In this document: positions 1 to 9,373 of the stretch, in pieces
Position numbering within the stretch: position 1 is the stretch's first letter
How the letters are laid out: every line of letters begins with the position of its first letter
From: Oikopleura dioica
Taxonomy: Eukaryota > Chordata > Appendicularia > Copelata > Oikopleuridae
Direction of reading: 5' to 3'
Assembly: GCA_907165135.1 (NCBI GenBank)
Contig: OU015568.1
Coordinates: 10,982,501-11,046,500, forward strand
Length of the DNA stretch: 64,000 nt
Translations under genes and position numbers: made by a program
The notes under the pieces: generated by a model
Told to the model about the DNA's origin: nothing
Database searches by the model: none
What the model saw: only the letters and a program-made list of their open reading frames with translations

Positions 1-1248
1 ACAAGAAACCTGGAAAAGGAAGCTCATGGAATTCCGTGAAAGTCTTAGCCGGAGCTAGATCCTGCCCAATTTCCGGTCTTGAAGCAGAAACCGAATACAT
101 ATTTAAAGTGTCCGCCGACTCAATGTCTGTTGGTACTAAATCCGTAGAGTCAGACGAGTACCGACATGTTACTGCTGCCGAACCGGCGGTGGCTGCATTT
201 AGCGAACATTTCTGGTACATCATGATTGGTATTGTCGCCTTATTGACCGTCGGTGTTATATTCGCCATCGTTGCCTTGGTTCGACACAATAAAAATGCAA
301 ATGGACCAGGCGCCGCTGGACCTGGCACATATCAACAAGGCTCACAGAGATCTGATGACATTTTCGAACTACAGCATCCCCGCTTACAGTAAGCCCTTTA
401 TTCTTGAAAAAACGACTGACTGTCTATTCAGCGATTTGCCTATTGAACCTCCAAAACTCGTTCCGAATCCCTATCAACAAATTTTACCTCCAAAGTTCCA
501 TCACCACGCTCATTCATTCATGACTCCCGAAAAGGTAATCAATTTTTCTCAAAAGTATAATAACTAAATTTTCCTCAAGGCCTATTCAACCCGAACCGCT
601 CCGCTTCAATCCAACGCTGGAGATCTGCTGCACACTCCCGACGCTCAAAACTCACAACTTCACCTCCACCAGCAAAACCTCATGTATCAACAGATGTGGG
701 AGCAACAAGAGCTCCTGAACCGCGCTAGACACCTCCAACTTTCTCAACATCAACTATGGATCGGCCAGACGCCCCAGCACAATGCTTCGTTTGGTGGTCA
801 AACTGCTTTCGGTCAAGGGGTCTATCCACAGCCACCACAATTCCCTGGTTCAACTCCTCAGCGTGCTAAAATCGAACGCGCGATGACAGAAAGATTGCCA
901 AACGGACCTGGTCCCAATCGTTATCGGCCATATAGACGGTAAAATCATCATAAATTGTTAAATATTCATTTAAAATTCAGACCAATGGCCAGAAGAAGCA
1001 TGGGTGCCGAGCTCGCCTTTCTAAAGCTTGACACAGCAAGTTCAGTAAAAAGCTCAGAGCTTCCCATCGCACGGATTCCACTCAAAGACCCTGATTCCTC
1101 TGCTACTCCAACCGGAAGGAAATCTGGCGATGGAGAATCAGCGACGGGCAGTGTTCAAAGCGAAAAAAGTGACCAAGTATTAATGCCGCCACCAATCGGA
1201 CCCTTGTCTATTTCTAATGAACCCCCACTGTCTCCTGTCAACGAATAG
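1..1248 (+). CDS. Fibronectin type III transmembrane protein, 3' end (partial)
   Basis: Only the C-terminus is in the window; the frame is open from base 3. Four exons can be read: 3-388, 432-534, 580-938 and 981-1248, with introns of 43, 45 and 42 bp, all GT-AG and phase-consistent. The first exon encodes the end of an FN3 domain (the conserved strand around SGLEAETEYIFKVSA), a short juxtamembrane stretch, and a single membrane helix (roughly WYIMIGIVALLTVGVIFAIVA) followed by basic RHNK, so the protein is a type I cell-surface receptor or adhesion protein. The cytoplasmic tail of about 270 residues is rich in Pro, Gln and Ser with no catalytic domain and ends PPLSPVNE. It lacks the L1-family FIGQY ankyrin motif, so neurofascin/L1 is unlikely; the exact family is not assigned. 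AATAAA lies near 1289. Confidence 0.75.
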
Positions 1249-1327
1249 TTAAAATAACTGATGCTGTAAAAATATTGTAAATATTTAAATAAATCTTGCC
1301 CAGACTCGAACTCAAAGAAGAGCGCGC

Positions 1328-1697
1328 TTACTTGTAGAGATGATACACCTTTCCAGGCACTTTTTCAAAGTTGCAGGCTGCATGAGAGAGTTCCTGATCC
1401 TGGTTCGCTTTTTCCAAAACTCCTTGAGCTTCCTGCTGAAGTCGTTTGATTTGATTCGCGATTTGCAGCAGTTTTCCGTGAGCACAACTGACGATGTGCG
1501 AGTCGCCGTTTTGGATGGAAACTGCTAGAGCAGTCAGATCTTCATGTTTAGGAGCGACTAAAAAATAATGATCATTTGAAACGCGATGGGTTTTACTCAC
1601 GTGCTGCGTTTGAGTTGAGCTGAAAATTTTGGCTGTTTCCATTTTCAACGAGCTTGACGTCGAATTTGTTCACGTCTTTGTAGGAAATCAATGACAT
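1328..1697 (-). CDS. C1orf50: DUF2452 protein, C1orf50 homologue
   Basis: Two exons on the minus strand, 1697-1601 and 1557-1328, joined across a 43 bp GT-AG intron, give 108 residues. The start MSLISYKDV is chosen because it is the first ATG of the spliced frame. The conserved DUF2452 core is clear: LAPKHEDLTALAVSIQNGD, a helix IANQIKRLQQEAQGVLEKA, and the signature SHAACNFEKVPGKVYHLYK, matching the HHVACN..KKPG..YYLYK pattern of human C1orf50. The human protein continues with RESGQ..F; here a stop follows HLYK, so the C-terminus is slightly short or uses another splice. The biochemical role of the family is not established. It is the last gene of a tight minus-strand run. Confidence 0.75.
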
Positions 1698-1770
1698 TCT
1701 TAACTGTGTTACTTTTTAAATTTTTTCAAATGCAATAATTTTTTCGAATAGTTTCTTCGCAACAGAAAGA

Positions 1771-2052
1771 CTAGAATCGTTTTGCTAAACTTTCTTTGCT
1801 CCTCTTGAAGCCTCGTTTCTGAGGTTTCGAAGTCAAGAACCGTGTCTTATACTTTTCCTTCATCAATCTATGTGCTTGCTTCAGCGATCGGTTTTCTCCT
1901 TCTTCCCAGTTGTGCGTGGATAAAGAGGAGATGTTCTCTTCCTTGAAATCATCGCTATCAAGAAGACTCATTCCGCCAGATTTAAGGAAATCGGAAATGA
2001 TTTCATCGAGCTTTTCTTCATCTTTCGTGAGCTCCAGTAGATCGAGTTTTTT
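1771..2052 (-). CDS. Small basic C-terminal protein, unassigned
   Basis: An open frame runs from an AG acceptor at about 2053 to the stop at 1771. The first in-frame ATG that is not followed at once by a stop is at 1971 (66 residues, MSLLDSDDF...). Upstream of it the frame stays open for 27 codons with an acidic/hydrophobic helix (LDLLELTKDEEKLDEIISDF), so either an upstream exon is joined here or translation starts at the inner ATG. The C-terminal half is very basic (LMKEKYKTRFLTSKPQKRG, then KRSKESLAKRF), which suggests nucleic-acid or ribosome binding, but no family is recognised. It sits about 45 bp downstream of the mtTFB-like stop, in the same operon-like run. Confidence 0.45.
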   Translation of the reverse strand, partial: KKLDLLELTKDEEKLDEIISDFLKSGGMSLLDSDDFKEENISSLSTHNWEEGENRSLKQAHRLMKEKYKTRFLTSKPQKRGFKRSKESLAKRF

Positions 2053-2096
2053 CTATTCCATGGTTATTAATTGATTTTAAAAGAGTAATAAATATC

Positions 2097-3361
2097 TCAG
2101 TGAAGTAGAAAAATATTTAACCAAGCCTGTAAATCTTCTGGAACTCCCTCTGTCTCTTCTATTCGCGATTTGAAATGCTCAATGATGTTTCTCTTTGATT
2201 CCTCCGCCTGGCCCATTTTGACTAATTGCGTCAACCTCTTGATCGCCTTTTGATTGAGTCGTCCATCTTCTGACGATTTCGTCATTTCAGCAAGAAATTC
2301 AAGCGATGATGAGAGAAACTCTTTTTCATTTGAGGGAATTAGGTGATCTTCTAGTGAATCTTCATGTCGTTTATAGTTTTTCAAAACTTCCAGCAATTTC
2401 TTTATATCCTTGAAGTTTAACGTCGCCAATGATTTGCCAGGAGAAATGTTCGCGTCGTTGAGAATTTGGAGAGCGATCTCCTCCATGACTTCACTTTTAC
2501 GATCGTCGTCCAATAAATGATATTCGTCGCCATAAAACTCGTCTGACTTTAATTCTGGCCGCACTAGCTCTTGAAGATTCTGGAGCCGTTGCGCAACTCG
2601 TTCTTTCGTCCTCGCCATCGGGTGGCTCATGTTTTTCTTGTCTTTGTAGCTGCTGAAGATTGCGTCGATTATCCTTCCGATTTGTTCTGGCGACTCATTT
2701 AGCAAGAACTCTCTTCTCGGGGTCAATTGAATCCAAATCGTGCCCTCTGCCATTTTAGGCGTGTAAAATGAGCCATAAACTGGCTGAATCTCCTTCGCTT
2801 CAAAGAAATTGTCCACGAGTTTTCCATAAAATGATGTCTTCCCCAACAGATCGCATCCAACTGGCAAATGAAAGTTCATAAAGATCGGGACTCTCCCCGC
2901 TCTGAAAAGTCCCTCGCGATTCCAAACATCTTCCACAAGTTTTAGCAAAAGCATGTTTGTAGCCCAAAACGGAGTGTTCGAGATGACGACTGTATCGGGT
3001 TCGCTGTCCCAATCTGCATCGTAAAGAAGTCCCCTTCTATTTTTGTTGAAATGGAGCTGATCCAGTCGATGATCGAGGGGCTCCGTTCTCACGATTCGAA
3101 CGCCGATTCCGTTGTCGCGCGAAGACTGCGCTATATTTAGCAGCGACTTCACAACTCTTACTTGGTTGATTCAGGGAAGCAAGCGCGCACTTTCTCAACG
3201 GTTTTTTCTGCCTTTTTCAACCACGGACCTTTTATCAGGCTCCACGAATGTGTACGATAGGGGCTCTTTCCTCAGGAAACGAAGCGAAAGTAGGCCAAAA
3301 CCTGGGTAGAGCTCTATCACATGTTTATCGCGGATGTATTTTGAAGGGAATGCGTTGCTTA
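2097..3361 (-). CDS. Mitochondrial rRNA dimethyladenosine transferase / TFB-like
   Basis: A long minus-strand reading with SAM-methyltransferase features. The N-terminal part (about 3355-3220) reads KHVIELYPGFGLLSLRFL, motif I of the KsgA/Dim1/TFB family, then TFVEPDK with the acidic motif II residue. Further on come VRIVRTEPLDH and the substrate-side region FYGKLVDNFFEAKEIQPVYGSFYTP, resembling the family's SFYPPPKV segment, and a long helical C-terminus typical of TFB1M/TFB2M. Function would be dimethylation of the mitochondrial small-subunit rRNA and/or mitochondrial transcription; which of the two paralogues is not decided. The reading frame breaks twice, near the A5 run at 3213-3217 (one base too many) and near 3158-3162 (one base short); the two cancel. 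The true start codon was not found. Confidence 0.55.
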
Positions 3362-3455
3362 CTGTTTACGGGTTTTATTCGATGATTCCGAAATACTAAG
3401 ACACTTTATGAACAAAGATAGTCTTTCAGAAAAAATTTAAGTAAATATAACCCTT

Positions 3456-4115
3456 TCATTTCGATAACATCGTCTTATCAAACATGTATCTCGTATTCAA
3501 ATGTTTGCGGTGCTTCACGCCATGATGACGCATGATATCATGCTGAGATACATTTGCGGGCAAATTACGGAAGGTGACATCTTCAGCTGCTTCCGTCCAG
3601 TTTTTGTACTTTTTCCAGTTTGGCATATTTTTCGTTGCGAGTGGGGATTTTTCACCACCTCTCGAGTAGATTTCGTATTCTTTTTCAGGACTTGCTGCAT
3701 CTTTGAAACGCTCAAATCGAATTGATTTGCTCTGAAAAGAAAAATTAGTCTTCTATGTTTTCAGAAAAAATAATCAAGTGATAGTGATACTAAGTGCTCG
3801 AGTTTGACCCAAGCTTTTGAGGTCGAACGTGATAATAGATTATCTGTCGTTAAATTCTTCCGTACACACTTTTGATTTTCAATTTAAAAGAATTACTCAA
3901 GGATAATCTTTTGCTAACCTGAAGTACAAACTGTTTCTCCGCCGATGTTGTCCTATCAAACTGATGCTCCTCGCCTTTCTTGAAAAATGGGGAGTTGGCG
4001 AGTTTTGACGAATTTTTTCTTACTTTTCAGGTCTCAGATTATCTTAACTTTCGAATTTATCAAAAATCGTTTGACTCCTCCCTTGAACGACTCTCGTAAT
4101 GTTCCTCGTCCACAT
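3456..4115 (-). CDS. Uncharacterised protein with mitochondrial-type N-terminus
   Basis: Exons 4115-4049, about 3978-3919 and 3731-3456 on the minus strand. The N-terminus MWTRNITRVVQGRSQ has Arg and no acidic residues, as a mitochondrial presequence does. The body is charged and aromatic (FERFKDAASPEKEYEIYSRG, then MPNWKKYKNWTEAAEDVTFR), ending KTMLSK. The 186 bp intron between exons 2 and 3 is a normal GT-AG. The join between exons 1 and 2 is not settled: a GT-AG intron of about 73 bp keeps frame, while an exon extension reading KLANSPFFKKGEEHQFDR would need an intron of only 26 bp. No family recognised; size and context suggest a mitochondrial ribosome or respiratory-chain assembly component. 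That role is inferred from neighbours only. Confidence 0.55.
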
Positions 4116-4204
4116 TTCGGTGAACCTTTTCTCCGATTTTTACGATTCAATCTCACGGAACGCCCTTAACGTAACGCGATTACAATACAATTTGTAACAA
4201 AGAA

Positions 4205-4683
4205 TTATTTTTCAGAAGATTGACTAATGTTATCAGTGGGTGAATCATGATTAGAACTATTTTGCGCTGCTTTCTGGGCCTCTTCTTCAGCCTTTAGCCT
4301 GTCGAGCTCTGCTTGCGCGGCCTGCTTCTTCCTTTCCATTGATTTCATAAACTCGGGCATATATACAGAAGGGTTGCTTGTAAAGCACTCCCACCACGCA
4401 GTGTAAGCTGGATACGTTTCTTCGTTGGACTTTCCTTCTACTTCTTTTTGAATCATATACTAAAACAGATTGTAAACTTTCTTCTAGGGTTGCATAGATA
4501 TCTTTATTCGTGAGAAATCAACGATGAGATTATCATCGAGTTCAATGTACTCAAGAACTCTCGACTTACATTTCTCCAAAGAGGTCCACAGGGCCCATAT
4601 GGAAGATTATCAACACACGGACATTCCCAGTTAAGCTTCGTCGGGTCCTTATCATTTTTGAATGGTTTGTAAGAGTTGTCCAT
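4205..4683 (-). CDS. CHCHD4: MIA40/CHCHD4-like intermembrane-space oxidoreductase, altered
   Basis: Exons 4683-4570 and 4459-4205 with a GT-AG intron give 122 residues (human CHCHD4 has 142). The redox-active CPC motif is present in the right context (KLNWECPCVDNLPYGPCG, human NWDCPC...SGPCG). MIA40 oxidises Cys-rich proteins as they enter the mitochondrial intermembrane space, using CPC and a twin CX9C helix pair. Here GPC and the final WWEC are kept, about 30 residues apart (32 in human), but the two inner cysteines fall on Gln and Thr. So the outer C1-C4 disulfide can form and the inner C2-C3 cannot. The C-terminus is acidic and Gln-rich. An AG acceptor lies just before the ATG, only 19 bp after the stop of the upstream ORF. 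Confidence 0.7.
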
Positions 4684-4702
4684 AAAAGTACTAAACTACA
4701 CT

Positions 4703-4858
4703 TTATTGATGATCCCAACATGGAATTACGAACGAATCCGAGCAGTTTTTGAGCTCCTTCTTCAGTGCTTTCAGAAATGGTGAATCAGGAGTTTCTTTCG
4801 GTACTGTTGGAATAGTGATAAACACACTTGGACCACGTTCACGTGCTTGCCGACTCAT
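4703..4858 (-). CDS. 51-residue ORF, first gene of the mitochondrial run
   Basis: An intact minus-strand ORF beginning MSRQARERGPSVFITIPTVP and ending VIPCWDHQ. The ATG is preceded by TTTTAG, a good trans- or cis-splice acceptor, and the stop overlaps AATAAA, so a polyadenylation signal sits where an operon cleavage site is expected. The next gene's acceptor and ATG follow within 20 bp. No family is recognised; an upstream exon could lengthen it. Support comes mainly from the splice and polyadenylation context. Confidence 0.45.
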   Translation of the reverse strand: MSRQARERGPSVFITIPTVPKETPDSPFLKALKKELKNCSDSFVIPCWDHQ

Positions 4859-5311
4859 TCTAAAATTAGAATCGCATGGGAGAGTTGACTTTTCTTGCGC
4901 CCTAGTTATCAAATGTTGGTGGAAATTCCGATGTCCCTTTGACTACGCTGGATGCCGCCCAGTCTACTATCGCCAGATGGTGGGGATTAACGCCTTCGAA
5001 AAAGATTCGCGATGAATCTCCCGTGGGCGCGCTCACTCCCCGTCCACCAGGGGCGCATATTCACGCCTTCTCCGGCCCTTTCCAAAGCCCCATATAAGCG
5101 CCGGAATCACTCCCGAAAAATCATTCCTTCTCGGGACTTGGAAAATTAAAGTTTTCTGAGTGTACAAAATCAGGGTTTCAGAAATTTTTGTACCTAAGGA
5201 ATCTTTATTCTTCCAACTCCTTCAAGCGACTTTAACTAAAAGCTTTTTTAAAATTTACAAAAATTTATCGCGTTTGTTATTCAAGTTGAGCAATAGGAAG
5301 TTTCCGGAGTT
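4859..5311. other. Spacer, 5' flank of the minus-strand mitochondrial operon
   Basis: No convincing gene. GC-rich around 5020-5110 (CTCCCCGTCCACCAGGGGC and a CATATAAGCGCC stretch), which may be the promoter of the run reading leftwards. A copy of the short motif AAAGTTTTCTGAGTGTACAAA near 5150 recurs twice in 6135-6275. Confidence 0.3.
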
Positions 5312-6400
5312 TTAGAAACTTTCTTTGATCAACTCACATAGCTCACGCGAAAAACGACATCGATCTTCGAGAGACCTTCGAGAATTGCAATCTAGGGGAA
5401 AAATTGATGCAGTGAGCGAACAATTCTAAAGTTTCTTCAGAAATAAACTTTAGAATGTCTACTCACCGCATTGACTATCCCTTGAAAACCACAATCGAAA
5501 TTCGAGATAAGTTGGGTGAAAATGAGTTCTTCCTTGATTTCTGAACTTATCGTTACCCAATTTTTCGCGCATTACGAGATATCGTCGACCTTCAGAGGTT
5601 ATCAGTTTAATTGTGAACGGCTCTGGGCTGCAAATTCTTATTTCAAAAGAATTGACGCCCCGGCCATTTGAAACGTCCGGAAAGACTAAGAGATAATCTA
5701 TCAGCTATTTACGAAAGGAATTACTAGAAGTACGATTCCATTTTCAGGACATTGCACTTCTTGATTCCCAATGTAAAAAGCTACACCCGACCTTGAAAAA
5801 TCATGATGATTCAGCTGGGCCGCTAGTCGTGCCTTATCCGGAGAAAGGGATGAGAACGGCTTCAGGCTCCGAAAAATCGTCAATCCAGTCTACGAGCATT
5901 TCCTTCCAGTCATTCGCGTCCAAGAAATCGAAATTGATCATGATCACTTTGATACGTTGACTGGGGTGAAATTCGTAAAAATCAACAAAGAGAAAATCTA
6001 ATCTTGAGAAAATTTAAAGCCTTTCGCAGGTCCAAACTGAGAGTGAAAAGAAGTTTGAACTGAGGAGAGACTTTAATAATCTCACATTTCTATTCGACAA
6101 GAGAGAAGTTATTGATTAACCCAAGTGATTGAACTTTTAAAGTTTTCTGAGTATACAAACGATCTAATGTATGTATGTTCGGGAACTTTAGAACTTCATC
6201 ACATACATTCGACACTGAGAGAGTAAATCAAGATATAGAAGTGGATGAGTTTTTAAAGTTTTCCGAGTATACAAAGCGGGTCGGAAAGCTTGTGTAACGG
6301 AAAGTTTTACAAACTCGCCACTTTCGATCGCCTCCAAAATGAAGTGATAAAGAGAAAAGCTTTCAGAAATCATTTTCGGAAGAACCAAGTGTTTCTATAG
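5312..6400 (-). pseudogene. Unassigned gene with several frame breaks
   Basis: Long stretches are coding-like but in alternating frames: IKVIMINFDFLDANDWKEML and VDWIDDFSEPEAVLIPFS (about 5960-5840), then RLAAQLNHHDFSRSGVAFYI and NQEVQCPENGIVLLVIPF (5840-5705), then DYLLVFPDVSNGRGVNSFEI up to LWFSRDSQC (5700-5466). A phase-1 GT-AG intron follows, and a last exon ending ELCELIKESF with TAA at 5312. Moving between the stretches needs one-base corrections near 5985, 5837 and 5700. A possible first exon starts MISESFSLYHFILEAIESG near 6373. No family is recognised. It may be a decayed member of a lineage-specific family or a real gene hit by sequencing errors. Confidence 0.4.
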
Positions 6401-6506
6401 AAAAAGCTTGGACCCAAAATGATTTTAGATTTTCTTTTCTCACATTCGACAAACGTTATCACCGAATTTCAAGAGTCAAAGAAATCTGTATTGGCAGAGA
6501 AATTTG

Positions 6507-9333
6507 TTTCAGTTCAAACTAGGGACATTCTGGAGTCTTTTACGGAGGTGATTCGCTTGCCGCACATCATGCAGATTCCTAACAAAGAAAATTCGATCTC
6601 GAGAGTCTTAGAATATTTATAGGCTTACCGGACTAAATTTCGACCCATATTTCTAGCATAGTTGGGTGGTCATATGACACAGTTTTAGAAAGCCTAGCTT
6701 CTTGGCTTTCATTTGGGCACAAATTCAAGGGGTCTGGGTCATGCCCGCAAGGCAATTCATGGGACCTGAAGTCCCAAAATAGGTACCAGAATCCTTCAAA
6801 CTATTTTTTCGATGCCCGTCGGGCTCGAGAGTAGTCAAGAGTCATATATTTAGAAAGCTCAGGCTCTGAGCTTTCAGTAGAGCTCAAGAAATCTTAGCGC
6901 CAAGCGGTTTGTGGCCACGTGGAGGCGCTAGAAGTTGGCGGTGAAAATCCGGAAATGCCGGAAAACTCGGTTTTTGAGTTCTAAACTCGACAATTATATG
7001 TATAAAACATATATAATCAATAATTAACGCATTAAACAGTTGAACCGAGGTCAAACCGGGTGGTCAACCGGATGGTTCGTCGTGGGCCATATTTCCATGT
7101 TTTTGAAGGTTTCTAGAGTTGAACCACCCGGTTTGACCGCGGTTCAATTTTTTAATGTTTTAATTATTGTTTAAGGGATCCCCCCCCCGATTTCCCGAAC
7201 TTTGACCCTTATCTACTTTTTTCTGGTCTTACGTGTGAGGCTGATTAGTAGCTCATTAAAAAGCTCGTTTTTTAATGAGCATATTTTGGTAGAATCAGCT
7301 TCCTAGCTCAAAATTTGCTTATGCATTAGAGGCCATCAAAGTGATTAAGATTTGCGAAAATGGCCATTTTAGACCATTTTCAAAGTGTATCTACTTTTTT
7401 TGTGGCCTTTTTGATTAAGAATCTTTTTGTTTTGCTAGAAAGTTCAGACCCTAAACTCAATATTCTGGTAGAATCAGCATTATCGGATAAGTAAATAAAA
7501 AAATTCTAGTTTTAAAACTTTTTGAAACCATTTTTGCCGTTTTTTGGGTGTTTAAATGCTCTCTAGCGCCAACAATTGGCAGAAAATTCTAGTGCGGTTA
7601 TTATTTTCGTAATCTACACATTCTAAGCTTTCAATAGACCCCTTATTTGTTCTATTTCGATGACAGTGAAAAATCGAAAAAATTGCAATTTTCACGCAAA
7701 GTACAATTTACATGCATTTTCCCGAACTTTGGGCGCCAAAATTTTGGGGGTATATTTATGTAAAGGGGTGCTATCATATATCAAAATGATCCTCAGAACA
7801 CGAGGAATATAATAATTGGGGATAATGACCCGTGCCAAGGTTTTGAAAAATCGGGGGTGATCCCTTAAGTTATAGCCTTGAATATTGAACTTTCGTAGCG
7901 CCGAATCCCTGTTACGAATTTATACATTTTCAAAGAAACCCTACCTAAAATCCAGCGTAGATTTCGAAAAAACCCTTATTTTTAGTACTTTCTAAGGTGT
8001 TTGTACCTAAAAATCGACTTCAAAATAAAACAGACCGTCGTTCTCTGAAAATTTCCATTAAAAGGTAAATCTGGATTGATGATATGAAAGATTGAAGCCT
8101 TATCTCCAATCTAGCGGTGGATTTTGTAAAAATATTAAAAATTACGGCTTCTAGGAACTGGTTTTGATTGTACTTCGAAAAGGAGAGTTGCGCGCGCAGC
8201 CAATGAGAGCGAGGGGAAAATCTCACTCAGCCATCGCTCATCCTATTTTACACGAGAAATTTTGTCGACAGGTTGGACGAAATCTTACTGAGATTCTCCC
8301 CTCGCTCTGATTGGCAGCGCGCGCCACTCTCCATTTCGAAGTACAATCAAAAACCAGTTCCTAGAAGCCGTAATCTTCAATATTTTTACAAAATCCACCG
8401 CTAGATTGGAGATAAGGCTTCAATCTTTCATATCATCAATCCAGATTTACCTTTTTAATGGAAATTTTCAGAGAACGACGGTCTGTTTTATTTTGAAGTC
8501 GATTTTTAGGTACAAACACCATAGAAAGTACTAAAAATAAGGGTTTTTTCGTAATCTACGCTGGATTTTAGGTAGGGTTTCTTTGAAAATGTATAAATTC
8601 GTAACAGGGATTCGGCGCTACGAAAGTTCAATATTCAAGGCTCTATCCTTAAATAGGTTTTATACATATAATTATCGAGTTTAGAACTCAAAAACCGAGT
8701 TTTCCGGCATTTCCTGATTTTTACCGCCAACTTCTAGCGCCTCCAGGTGGCCAAAAACGGCTTGGCGCTAAGATTTTTTGAGCTCTACTGAAAGCTCAGA
8801 GCCTGAGCTTTCTAAATATATGACTCTTGACTACTCTCGAGCCCGGACGGGCATCGAAAAAATAGTTTGAAGGATTCTGGTACCTATTTTGGGACTTCAG
8901 GTCCCATGAATTGCCTTGCGGGCATGACCCAGACCCCTTGAATTTGTGCTCAAATGAAAGCCCAGAAGCTAGGCTTTCTAAAACTGTGTCATATGACCAC
9001 CCAACTATGATAGAAATATGGGTCGAAATTTAGTCCGGTAAGCCTAAATATTTACCTTTTTGAAATGCACAAGTTGAGCAGAAATGCGCTCCTTTTTGGT
9101 GAAGAGTCTTTTTGCAGATTCGGCAGTTTTTCATCTTTTCTTTTTTCATCGGGTCAAATCGGTTCGTACCCTAGAACAGTAAGAAAAAGTGCTGAATTAT
9201 TGTTTTTACTCACCTTTGTCAGGTACTTATTTTCATTTAGCTTCGACGTGGCGTGGGAGCTTTTCGCGCCTGCCTTCCATACTTCTGGAGTGATGATCTT
9301 ACCCCACTTTTTCTCGCATTTTTCACAAGGCAT
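6507..9333 (-). CDS. CRIPT: CRIPT, cysteine-rich PDZ-binding protein
   Basis: Three exons: MPCEKCEKKWGKIITPEVW... from ATG 9333; a second after an intron near 9210 reading GTNRFDP then CRICKKTLHQKGAHFCSTC; and a last exon near 6573-6507 reading GICMMCGKRI then the C-terminus RMSLV. The four CXXC pairs of the CRIPT zinc-binding fold are all present, and the protein ends in a PDZ-ligand-like SLV, as the human protein ends TSV. CRIPT acts with postsynaptic PDZ proteins and in minor-spliceosome maturation. Exon 2 is separated from exon 3 by the 2.4 kb foldback element at 6620-9046, inserted directly after the donor. The ATG directly follows TTTCAG and lies 40 bp after the TRMT2A stop, so it is the distal gene of an operon. 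Confidence 0.9.
7041..7147. repeat. Short inverted repeat inside the foldback element
   Basis: A small palindrome: TGAACCGAGGTCAAACCGGG at 7041 pairs with GAACCACCCGGTTTGACCGC plus GGTTCAA near 7121-7147. It is AT-rich on both sides and absent from the right arm of the host element, so it entered the left arm later, before or with the adjacent TTAA element. Confidence 0.55.
7175..7864. mobile_element. TTAA-flanked MITE nested in the foldback arm
   Basis: A 690 bp insertion bounded by TTAA at 7171-7174 and 7865-7868. Its ends are inverted: GGGATCCCCCCCCCGATTT at the left and the complement of AAATCGGGGGTGATCCC at the right. Duplication of TTAA is typical of piggyBac-type elements. No ORF of interest. 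The right arm of the host foldback (near 8647-8660) keeps an uninterrupted TTAA at the matching point, which shows the pre-insertion site. Confidence 0.7.
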
Positions 9334-9373
9334 CTGAAACCATTCAATTTCAATAAGGATTCACTATTATTTA

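Larger units (their letters stand above)
6620..9046. mobile_element. Foldback transposon, non-autonomous, hAT-like ends
   Basis: A 2427 bp element flanked by a perfect 8 bp target duplication, AATATTTA at 6612-6619 and 9047-9054. The ends are inverted repeats starting TAGGCTTACCGGACTAAATT. The arms pair along almost their whole length: 6620-7005 with about 8657-9046, and about 7868-8170 with 8340-8650, leaving a small loop near 8170-8340. The 8 bp duplication and the TAGG end suggest the hAT group. No transposase is encoded. The left arm carries a secondary insertion (7006-7867) that the right arm lacks. The element lies inside the last intron of CRIPT. Confidence 0.85.

Noticed and set aside
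3112-3162. A 31 bp intron in the mtTFB-like gene (GTAAGAG...TATAG)
   Set aside because: Neither side is in compatible phase; a missing base next to the donor-like sequence explains the frame better.
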